This document shows, one piece after another, positions 9,343 through 17,155 of a stretch of DNA of 60,067 bases; within the stretch, counting starts at the first letter, position 1; the number at the start of each line of letters is the position of its first letter. The notes beneath the pieces were generated by a model that saw only the letters and a list, made by a program, of their open reading frames with translations, ran no database searches and was not told where the DNA came from. A program made the position numbers and the translations under genes. The stretch is from Hungatella sp. UBA3402 (GTDB lineage Bacteria > Bacillota > Clostridia > Lachnospirales > Lachnospiraceae), in the NCBI GenBank assembly GCA_002358555.1, contig DEPC01000115.1, positions 1 through 60,067 of the forward strand. The letters are read 5' to 3'.

Positions 9343-9365
9343 AGTATGTAGATGGCAAGAACAGA

Positions 9366-11351
9366 ATGGAGAGGAATATGGAACAAAAATTGGTAAGGAT
9401 GAAAGAACTGGTAGCCATATTGTCGGAAGCAGCTAAGGCTTATTATCAGGAAAGCCGTGAAATTATGGCTAATTTTGAATATGACAAACTTTATGATGAA
9501 CTGACTGTTTTGGAGAAAGAGACTGGTATGGTATTATCAGGAAGTCCAACCCAAAAGGTAGGATTTGAAGTGCTCAGTGAACTTCCAAAAGAAGCTCATC
9601 CTACAGCTATGCTTTCTTTAGATAAGACCAAGGAAGTGGAAGTTTTGGAAGAATGGCTTGGAGAACAGGCAGGAATACTTTCCTGGAAATTAGATGGTCT
9701 TACCATTGTCTTGACTTACGAAAATGGAGAGCTTTCCAAAGCAGTAACCAGAGGAAACGGAGAGATAGGAGAAGTTATCACCAACAATGCAAAGGTATTT
9801 GAAAATATACCACTAAGGATTACATTTAAGGGTACTTTAGTCTTGCGAGGAGAGGCAGTAATCAAATACTCAGATTTTGAGAAAATGAATGAAGAGATTG
9901 AGGAAGTAGAGGCTAAATATAAGAATCCCAGAAATTTATGTGCTGGTTCTGTAAGACAACTTAATAACGAAATTACCGCCAGACGCCATGTAAATTTTAT
10001 ATCCTTTGGTTTGGTGCAGGCAGATGGCATAGATTTTGGAAATTCCAGGATGAAACAGTTTCAATGGCTTCAGTCTTTGGGATTTGAAGTTGTGGAATAT
10101 CAGTATGTAACTAGAGAAAATGTGGCAGATAAAGTAGCCTATTTTGCCCAGACAGTTGCAGGATACAATATCCCTTCTGATGGTCTTGTATTGACCTTTG
10201 AAGATATCGCTTATGGGGAATCTCTGGGCAGAACAGCTAAATTTCCAAGGAACTCCATTGCTTTTAAATGGGCTGACGAAATTAGAGAGACATCATTATC
10301 TTATATTGAATGGAGTGCTTCTAGAACAGGATTGATTAATCCAGTAGCAGTGTTTGAGTCTGTAGAATTGGAGGGAACGACTGTCAGTAGGGCCAGTGTC
10401 CACAATATCAGCATCATAGAGTCTCTGGAATTGGGGGTTGGAGACACTATCACCGTATACAAAGCTAATATGATTATTCCCCAGATTGCAGATAATCTGA
10501 CTAGAAGTGGTGTCAAGGATATTCCAAAGGTATGTCCAGTATGTGGAGGAGTTACGCAAATTCGACAGGTCAATGATGTAAAGACTCTATACTGTACAAA
10601 TCCATCTTGTCAGGCAAAAAAGATTAAAAGCTTTGCCCAACTGGTAAGTCGGGATGCTTTAAATATTGATGGACTTTCAGAAGCTACTTTAGAGAAATTT
10701 ATTGGAGCTGGATTTATCAAGGAATTTGCAGATATCTTTCATTTGGACCAACATAGAGAGGCTATTGTGGAGATGGAGGGATTTGGTCAGAGGTCTTATG
10801 ACAAGTTAACACAAGCTATTTCTGATGCATCTCATACTACATTGATAAGAGTTGTGTATGGATTAGGGATAACAGGAATTGGCTTAGCAAATGCTAAAAT
10901 GTTATGCCGTCATTTTCGATATAATTTTGAAGCTATGTGTACTGCAGATATAGAAGCTTTGACAGAAGTAGATGGCATTGGACAGGTACTTGCAGAAGCC
11001 TGGCGCAATTATTTTGCTGACTCCAAAAATAAAGAAGCAGTAAATCGCCTTCTAGCAGAGCTTACCCTTGAGCCTGTGGAGGAAGAGGAGGAAAATGGAG
11101 AATTTGCAGGAATGACCTTTGTAATTACTGGTTCTGTGACTCATTTTAAAAACCGAAAAGAAATACAGACATTGATAGAATCAAAGGGAGGCAAGGCTAC
11201 AAATTCTGTGACATCAAAAACAACCTATTTGATTAACAATGATGTGAAATCTGCATCATCAAAGAATAAAAAAGCCAGAGAGCTGGGGATTCCTATTTTA
11301 TCAGAGGAGGACTTCTTAAAGCTTTTGGAGGGAGAATACCATGCCGATTAA
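9366..11351 (+). CDS. ligA: NAD-dependent DNA ligase LigA
   Basis: Complete bacterial LigA (661 residues; family about 660-680). It seals nicks in replication and repair using NAD. The order is domain Ia (YYQESREIMANFEYDKLYDEL), the adenylation domain with the KxDG nucleophile at K108 (WKLDGL), an OB fold, a four-cysteine zinc finger (CPVCGG ... CTNPSCQ), helix-hairpin-helix repeats (GLGITGIGLANAKML, EVDGIGQVLAEAW) and a C-terminal BRCT domain (FAGMTFVITGSVTHFKNR). The KLDGL form replaces the more usual KIDGLA. Starts at 9366 and 9378 are both possible; GGAGAGG favours 9378. The end overlaps metA by 11 bases, implying translational coupling. Confidence 0.96.
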   Translation: MERNMEQKLVRMKELVAILSEAAKAYYQESREIMANFEYDKLYDELTVLEKETGMVLSGSPTQKVGFEVLSELPKEAHPTAMLSLDKTKEVEVLEEWLGEQAGILSWKLDGLTIVLTYENGELSKAVTRGNGEIGEVITNNAKVFENIPLRITFKGTLVLRGEAVIKYSDFEKMNEEIEEVEAKYKNPRNLCAGSVRQLNNEITARRHVNFISFGLVQADGIDFGNSRMKQFQWLQSLGFEVVEYQYVTRENVADKVAYFAQTVAGYNIPSDGLVLTFEDIAYGESLGRTAKFPRNSIAFKWADEIRETSLSYIEWSASRTGLINPVAVFESVELEGTTVSRASVHNISIIESLELGVGDTITVYKANMIIPQIADNLTRSGVKDIPKVCPVCGGVTQIRQVNDVKTLYCTNPSCQAKKIKSFAQLVSRDALNIDGLSEATLEKFIGAGFIKEFADIFHLDQHREAIVEMEGFGQRSYDKLTQAISDASHTTLIRVVYGLGITGIGLANAKMLCRHFRYNFEAMCTADIEALTEVDGIGQVLAEAWRNYFADSKNKEAVNRLLAELTLEPVEEEEENGEFAGMTFVITGSVTHFKNRKEIQTLIESKGGKATNSVTSKTTYLINNDVKSASSKNKKARELGIPILSEEDFLKLLEGEYHAD

Positions 11352-12258
11352 AATTCAGAAAGATTTACCAGCCAGAAAAATATTAGAGTCAGAAAATATT
11401 TTTGTTATGGACGAAGACAGGGCTATGAGTCAGGATATCCGTCCTTTGGAAATATTGATATTGAATCTGATGCCCATTAAGGAGGATACAGAAACTCAGA
11501 TTTTGAGAGCTTTGTCCAATACACCATTGCAGATTGACTGTACATTTTTAATGCTCAGTACCCATAAATCGAAGAACACATCAGCCAGCCATTTGAATAA
11601 ATTTTATGTGCCATTTTCTGAAATACAGATGAAAAAATATGATGGTATGATTATTACAGGTGCTCCAGTGGAATTGATGGAATTCGAGGAGGTAAATTAT
11701 TGGGAAGAATTGACCCAGATTATGAAATGGACCAAAACTCATGTAACCTCAACTCTTCATCTGTGTTGGGGGGCTCAGGCAGGGCTGTATTATCATTATG
11801 GAATTCCCAAATATCAGATGGAAAAAAAGCTTTCTGGGATTTACACACATAGACTTCTTGACAGGAAGGTTCCTTTGGTGAGAGGAATGGATGATTACAT
11901 CATGGCTCCTCATTCTCGATATACAGAAATTCGGAGAAAGGATGTAGCAGAGCATAAGGAGTTACAGATATTGGCAGAATCCTCTCAGGCAGGATTATTT
12001 CTTATTATGAAGCGAGATGGAAGCCAGATTTTTGTCCAAGGGCATCCAGAATATGACCGAATGACATTAAATAATGAATATCACAGAGATGTGTCAAAGG
12101 GATTGACACCTCAGATTCCTTATAATTATTATGAGAATAATGACCCATTTGCCATGCCAGTACTGAGTTGGAGAAATATGTCTACCACTTTATATAGTAA
12201 TTGGTTGAATTACTATGTATATCAGGAAACACCATATGATTTGTATGAAAAGCAATAA
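11341..12258 (+). CDS. metA: homoserine O-acetyltransferase (MetA family)
   Basis: 305-residue MetA-type acyltransferase, the first committed step from homoserine to methionine. Conserved features are MPIKIQKDLPARKILESENIF at the start, LNLMPIK, the oxyanion region, and catalytic C142 in TLHLCWGAQAG. The downstream catalytic His and Glu are in VQGHPEYDR. Residue 111 is glutamate (TGAPVELMEF), which in studied MetA proteins selects acetyl-CoA rather than succinyl-CoA, so the name 'homoserine O-succinyltransferase' would probably be wrong. It is translationally coupled to ligA; no other methionine gene is nearby. Confidence 0.93.
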   Translation: MPIKIQKDLPARKILESENIFVMDEDRAMSQDIRPLEILILNLMPIKEDTETQILRALSNTPLQIDCTFLMLSTHKSKNTSASHLNKFYVPFSEIQMKKYDGMIITGAPVELMEFEEVNYWEELTQIMKWTKTHVTSTLHLCWGAQAGLYYHYGIPKYQMEKKLSGIYTHRLLDRKVPLVRGMDDYIMAPHSRYTEIRRKDVAEHKELQILAESSQAGLFLIMKRDGSQIFVQGHPEYDRMTLNNEYHRDVSKGLTPQIPYNYYENNDPFAMPVLSWRNMSTTLYSNWLNYYVYQETPYDLYEKQ

Positions 12259-12289
12259 TAAGATAAAATCATTTCTGCCGTCTATATGC

Positions 12290-12394
12290 TCTAATTTAAC
12301 TAGCAGAACAAGTTAATTTACACAAGATTTGTATTAAATTCAGTCAACATAGCCTGCTATGCCTTCTTCATTTAGTACAAATCTTGCATAAATT
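12290..12394. repeat. large inverted repeat between convergent metA and MCP genes
   Basis: CAAGATTTGTATTAAAT (12323-12339) is repeated inverted as ATTTAGTACAAATCTTG (12370-12386) with one mismatch. Flanking AATTTA/TAAATT extends the stem to about 25 bases around a 30-base loop. The bases just before (AATTTAACTAGCAGAACAAG, about 12293-12312) match the terminus of the element at 59797-60067. It may act as a bidirectional terminator derived from a repeat. Confidence 0.55.
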
Positions 12395-12505
12395 GTGGCA
12401 TATATCTGCCAGAAAGCAGTTTTCATACATTCCCTAGATTATCTCAAAATCTTTATGGTAAATAAATTTCCTCACTGCAAGCTGAAGAATATGGAATCCC
12501 AAAAC

Positions 12506-14644
12506 TTAACTATCACTGCGGAGCTTGAATTGACTTACTAGATTTCTGAGCACTTGGGCTTGGCTAGAAAGCTCTTCACTGGTAGCAGCCCCTTCTTCTG
12601 CTGTAGCAGAGTTAGTCTGCACAACAGAGGAAATCTGATTCATACCTTCTGTAACCTGTCCGAGAGATTCCGATTGATTCATAGAGGCATCTGCAATCTG
12701 GTCCACAATACCAGAAACAATTTGCACACTATCTACTACTTTCATGAGAGATTCTGCTGTTTCATTTGCGATTTTTCTTCCTTTATCCACGGCATTGGCA
12801 GTCCCTTGAATCAGTTCTGAAGTGCTGTTGGAGGCGGTTGCTGACTTGCTGGCAAGATTGCGCACTTCATCGGCTACTACAGCAAACCCCTTTCCTGCCT
12901 CTCCAGCTCTGGCAGCTTCAACAGCAGCATTTAAAGCCAAGATATTGGTCTGAAATGCGATATCTTCAATTGTCTTGATAATTTTCTCAATTTCAGATGA
13001 TTTATCTCCAATTTCGTCCATAGCTTCAATCATAGCATACATCTGCTGAGTACAGAGGGCAGTCTCAGAACCAGAATCTAAGGAATGTTTCCTTGCATCT
13101 TCTGCATTTTGTGCAGTTTCCTGTACCTGTTCCAAGATTCCCTCAATGGTAGAAGCCAGCTTTTCAATAGAAGAAGCCTGTTCTACTGCACCTTGGGATA
13201 GTGCCTGGGCGCCAGAAGCCATCTGGCTACTTCCAGAAGATACTTGGTCCGCTGAAACATCAATCTGTTTTAAGGTACTACTTAAACGTTTGTTCATTTT
13301 TCGCATAGACTGCAAAACACCTTCAAAAGCGCCTACATAGTTATCCTCAGCTTTTGTCTTTATATTAAAGTTTCCCTCAGACATCTCTCCCAGGACATAT
13401 TTTAAATCTGTCACAATATGGTTCAAATTGGCAGTCATATCAGCAAATGTTCTTGCTAAAATACCAATTTCATCTTCACTGGAAGCTTCAAGCTCTACTT
13501 CTAAATTGCCTTCAGCTATGCTCCGTGCAGCATCTACAACGCCTTGAACAGGACCAAGAACCTTTTTCACAACAAAAATAATCGTTAAGATAATGATTAC
13601 AAGGGCAATTACTGAAAAGGCAAGCATCCAATAGACTGTGCCTTTGACAATGGCATCAATATCACGATTGCTGATAGCTGTCAGCGACCACCAAGTCTGG
13701 TCAGCCGCATGAATAGGAGTAAAATATCGAGTTACTTTCCTTCCATCTTCTCGAGTTGTTTCCAGATGAAATTCTTGTCCTTGAGCCATTTTATTTTGCA
13801 TCTCAGCTAATTCTGACGGATTAGGCGTAAATTCAGCCATCTGCTTGCCAATATCAGCTTTATCCTCACTGTCATAGATAATCGTACTATCGTGGTTGTA
13901 AATCGTGCAGTACATACTAGGGAAATTTTGGCTAGTGGTATTTACTTTATCAAAATTATTTACTTTAATGTCTCCTACAACTACAGCTATCACTTGGTCA
14001 TTATAAATAACTGGACTAGCATAGGATACCATAGTGAATCCATTGTATTCATAGGGGTCAGTAACCACTGTCTTTTTAGCAGATACCGCCATTTCATAGT
14101 AAATCTCTTTGGAATAAGTTTCATAAGGCCCATAGGGAACAATATCACTGTCGGCATTTTCCTCACTGATATAGAAAGCATAATCTCGGATATCCTCTTG
14201 AAATTTATTTGGCTCAAACATAACACCAATGCCTGCCAAATCCTCATTGTATGCTACATTGTTTCGAGCAGTTTCCCGTAAATATACTTCAATATCATAA
14301 TTGAGAGGAGTTAATACTTTATCATAAATAGAACTTCTACACAGTTCCATGGCAGCTGGTTCAGTGGGTACCTCAAGCCATGAAGGATTATCATTCATAG
14401 CTGTCTTATAAGCTTGTTCCAAATAGAGCTCCATATGGTTTGTAACAGCCTCCGCCTCATCAAATATGGTTTGGATTTGATTGGCATTTAATCTCGAAAT
14501 TGCATTTAATTGCTCATAGGTAGAAGACGAAATTGCTTTTCTGGACATGAAAACTGCGCTGCCAATCAATATTACTAAAATCAATGACAGGACACCACCT
14601 ATAGTTAACGACAATTTTGGAGCTAATTTCATTTTTTTGAACAT
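12506..14644 (-). CDS. methyl-accepting chemotaxis protein
   Basis: 712-residue transmembrane chemoreceptor. The first membrane helix is at about 11-33 (LSLTIGGVLSLILVILIGSAVF). A large extracytoplasmic ligand domain of about 300 residues follows, dCache-like by size and layout. The second helix is at about 340-362 (MLAFSVIALVIIILTIIF), then a HAMP domain (VQGVVDAARSIAEGNLEVEL), and the cytoplasmic signalling hairpin with its tip AFQTNILALNAAVEAARAGE. The adaptor-binding region is followed by GFAVVADEVRNLASKSA. It signals through CheA/CheW. No flagellar or che genes are in the window, so it is an orphan receptor here; the ligand is unknown. A sigma-A promoter lies 60 bases upstream. Confidence 0.95.
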   Translation of the reverse strand: MFKKMKLAPKLSLTIGGVLSLILVILIGSAVFMSRKAISSSTYEQLNAISRLNANQIQTIFDEAEAVTNHMELYLEQAYKTAMNDNPSWLEVPTEPAAMELCRSSIYDKVLTPLNYDIEVYLRETARNNVAYNEDLAGIGVMFEPNKFQEDIRDYAFYISEENADSDIVPYGPYETYSKEIYYEMAVSAKKTVVTDPYEYNGFTMVSYASPVIYNDQVIAVVVGDIKVNNFDKVNTTSQNFPSMYCTIYNHDSTIIYDSEDKADIGKQMAEFTPNPSELAEMQNKMAQGQEFHLETTREDGRKVTRYFTPIHAADQTWWSLTAISNRDIDAIVKGTVYWMLAFSVIALVIIILTIIFVVKKVLGPVQGVVDAARSIAEGNLEVELEASSEDEIGILARTFADMTANLNHIVTDLKYVLGEMSEGNFNIKTKAEDNYVGAFEGVLQSMRKMNKRLSSTLKQIDVSADQVSSGSSQMASGAQALSQGAVEQASSIEKLASTIEGILEQVQETAQNAEDARKHSLDSGSETALCTQQMYAMIEAMDEIGDKSSEIEKIIKTIEDIAFQTNILALNAAVEAARAGEAGKGFAVVADEVRNLASKSATASNSTSELIQGTANAVDKGRKIANETAESLMKVVDSVQIVSGIVDQIADASMNQSESLGQVTEGMNQISSVVQTNSATAEEGAATSEELSSQAQVLRNLVSQFKLRSDS

Positions 14645-14704
14645 AATCTTCTCCTTCCCCCATCTCTGTTAAATCAGAGTTAGACTCCATTCCCTTTTTG
14701 TCTT

Positions 14705-14733
14705 ATTATAGCACATTTGGTCATTACTTTAAA
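14705..14733 (-). promoter_or_regulatory. sigma-A promoter for the MCP gene
   Basis: On the minus strand TTTAAA (14728-14733) is separated by 17 bases from TATAAT (14705-14710). The leader to the start codon at 14644 is about 55 bases. The rest of the 14645-15005 gap shows no gene. Confidence 0.6.
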
Positions 14734-15005
14734 TAAATAAGATAAAAAATCCAAATTTAATTTTGTTCAAATTGCAATAGTTTACATTCCTAAATACTTC
14801 CTAGCATCGAAATATGGGAATCTTTAATCAGATGGGGGGATTGACTCTTACCATGGATAAGATATGCTTCCTTAAGAATTTGTAAGAATAATTTCACAAA
14901 AATAATCGGAAAAATTTAGGCATTTTCCATGGATTTATGATAATATCCTATTAGATAATATGGTAGAAACTTACTATTATGGAAATTTAATCAGGGAGGA
15001 TAGCT

Positions 15006-16061
15006 ATGTTTGGGAAAAAACGGTGGATAACAGTCTTACTGGCAATATTGCTTATGGTGGGGACTGCATTCCCGACGTTGGCAGTTACAGGAACTAAGAT
15101 AAGTAGTGTATCATTGAAGATTACTTCAGATATTGAGGCTGGTCATGATTATGGTGATGTGAATGTCACCACAAGCAATAGCAGATATTTTATAGAAGAA
15201 TTTTATGTAACAAATACGCCTGAAGGAGAATGGAAAAAAGGGGCAAGGCCGAAGGTTAGAGTTACTCTGATAACCGATGAAGGAGAATATTATTTTAAAT
15301 CAGGATTTTCCAAGAGTGATGTGAGTTTAACTGGAACAGGAGCAACGGTTTCTTCTGTAAGCCGCAGCAGTAGCACAAAGTTGGTGGTCAATATAACATT
15401 GGATGCCTTGGGAGGAGGCAGCAATGGCTATGATTTAGAGGTTTATGGAGTAGGATGGGATGGAGATACCGGTTATGGATATTGGGAACATAGTGAAGAT
15501 GGAAAGAGATATGAGTTAAAAGTATACCGTGGAAATAGCCTTTTAAATTCTTCCACATTGACTACAAGCGATAATACCTATAATTTTTCTAGTTATATTA
15601 CCAGAAGTGGAACCTATACATTCCGAGTTCGTGCAGTTTATAATTCTTCTAATAAGGGAGAATGGATAGATTCTGATGACTGGTATGTAGATTCTCAGAC
15701 AGCCAGAGAATTTGGCAATTCCAGTAGCTCTAGTAACCCTAGTAGCTCCTCAACTTCTGTCAATACTTCTGGCAGTTCTTTAACCAGTCCTGGCAACAGT
15801 AGTTCTGGTGCATGGCTTCAGGACAGTGTGGGGTGGTGGTATTGTAATGCGGATAGAAGCTATACTATCAATGGCTGGCAATCTATTAACAATAAGTGGT
15901 ACTATTTCAATGAGAGAGGCTATATGGTAACTGGATGGGTTTTGTGGAAAAATGCTTACTATTATTGTGGACCTGATGGAGCTATGTTGACAAATACTTG
16001 GACTCCTGATGGATATTATGTAGATGGCAATGGCATCTGGGTACAGAATAGCCTAAGATAG
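15006..16061 (+). CDS. secreted protein with cell-wall/choline-binding-type repeats
   Basis: 351 residues. Residues 1-26 form a signal peptide (basic start, LLAILLMVGTAFPTLA, cleavage after about 26). Residues 27-230 form a beta-rich region of unknown function, possibly with a fibronectin-like part (GTYTFRVRAVYNSSNKGEW). A Ser/Asn-rich linker (about 237-270) follows. The C-terminus has tandem aromatic repeats of the CW_binding_1 type (WYYFNERGYMVTGWV, YYYCGPDGAMLTNTW, YYVDGNGIWV) that bind wall polymers. It is thus an exported, wall-attached protein. GGGAGG lies eight bases before the ATG and a strong terminator follows, so it is monocistronic. Confidence 0.85.
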   Translation: MFGKKRWITVLLAILLMVGTAFPTLAVTGTKISSVSLKITSDIEAGHDYGDVNVTTSNSRYFIEEFYVTNTPEGEWKKGARPKVRVTLITDEGEYYFKSGFSKSDVSLTGTGATVSSVSRSSSTKLVVNITLDALGGGSNGYDLEVYGVGWDGDTGYGYWEHSEDGKRYELKVYRGNSLLNSSTLTTSDNTYNFSSYITRSGTYTFRVRAVYNSSNKGEWIDSDDWYVDSQTAREFGNSSSSSNPSSSSTSVNTSGSSLTSPGNSSSGAWLQDSVGWWYCNADRSYTINGWQSINNKWYYFNERGYMVTGWVLWKNAYYYCGPDGAMLTNTWTPDGYYVDGNGIWVQNSLR

Positions 16062-16095
16062 GCGAGAATTAGGATAAGGATATAGAAGAGGACGG

Positions 16096-16139
16096 CTGAC
16101 CTGACAGAATCAATAAATCTGTTGGGTCAGTTGCTTTTT
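16096..16139 (+). terminator. strong rho-independent terminator
   Basis: CTGACCTGACAGA (16096-16108) pairs over 13 positions, two of them G-T, with TCTGTTGGGTCAG (16118-16130). TTGCTTTTT follows. It lies 35 bases after the wall-binding protein gene. Confidence 0.85.
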
Positions 16140-16213
16140 CAGTTTACGGACAAGGAAATTCGTGTTATAGTTTAGGATGTATTGATTTTAAGAAGGAATT
16201 TTCAAGGAAGGGT

Positions 16214-17035
16214 ATGGATATGTCAGTAGATTATAGATTGATGATAAAGAATTTACAAGAGATGGAGACTTTGTTTGTCGCATTTTCTCAAACAACCAGA
16301 ATGCCATATGTAGAATGTGATGAGGAGACCTTTGACGACCAGGTATATCTGTTTGCAGAGGAGGAGGAAGCTAAAAGCTGGGCAAAAGAATATGGGGAAA
16401 AACAGATTCCCTTGAGTGTTGCCAAAGTAAATAAGGAACAGATGTTGATGTTTTATACTAGCCTTCATCTGATTGGCGTAAATCGTATTGTATTTCACAA
16501 TGGAACAGAATTTACATATTTTCCTTTAGAGCAGGTAGTAACGATAAAGAAACCAGAGCAAGGGGCAAATGCGCTTCCTGAGAACAATGCTATTTTACAG
16601 TTGACTATGATTTATTTTCTCCAGGAATTGAGAAGGCCAGGCCAATCTGTCCAGGACCAGGACAGAAGAAAACGTCTTCAGGACATGGAGCAGGAGATGA
16701 TGGTCAATTTGGTTCGCTCTAAATATATTATGGCCATTGATATTAGCAAGGTAGAAGGAGAATTTAACCCTCAAAAGCCAGGGCAGAATATTCAGATTCC
16801 TTATTTGAAAAATGATAAGGGTGAGATTATGCAGCCTTTGTTTTCAGATGTATGGGAATTTCAGAAATTCAGTCAAAATGCAGCTTCTAAGCTTCGGATT
16901 GTTATGGTGCCCTTTAAAGGACTTCTTCCATCCTTGGTAAAAGAGGCCAGAGGATATGTGTTGAATCCAGCGGGAGTGGGATTGATGCTGCTGAGAGAGA
17001 AGTTGGAATTGCTCAGTAGACAGACAGAGGAATAA
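16214..17035 (+). CDS. SseB family protein
   Basis: 273-residue soluble protein. The N-terminal half reads LFVAFSQTTRMPYVECDEETFDDQVYLFAEEEEAKSWA and resembles the SseB N-terminal domain (substrate-like alpha/beta fold). The C-terminal half (DISKVEGEFNPQKPGQNIQIPYLKNDKGEIMQPLFSDVWEFQKF) matches the second SseB-type domain, with its 'lFsDw.E' pattern. The biochemical role of these proteins in Firmicutes is not established. ATGs at 16214 and 16220 both follow AAGGAAGGG; the second has better spacing. recQ follows 120 bases later in the same direction. Confidence 0.7.
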   Translation: MDMSVDYRLMIKNLQEMETLFVAFSQTTRMPYVECDEETFDDQVYLFAEEEEAKSWAKEYGEKQIPLSVAKVNKEQMLMFYTSLHLIGVNRIVFHNGTEFTYFPLEQVVTIKKPEQGANALPENNAILQLTMIYFLQELRRPGQSVQDQDRRKRLQDMEQEMMVNLVRSKYIMAIDISKVEGEFNPQKPGQNIQIPYLKNDKGEIMQPLFSDVWEFQKFSQNAASKLRIVMVPFKGLLPSLVKEARGYVLNPAGVGLMLLREKLELLSRQTEE

Positions 17036-17155
17036 AATTTAATAGAATCTGATTTCCTAGAGGAATTGATGTGATATGAGACAAGATAGGAAAGTTTAGA
17101 GAGAAGGATATCGGGATATTGATAAAGGAGTAGAAAAGGGATAATTGCAGATAGA

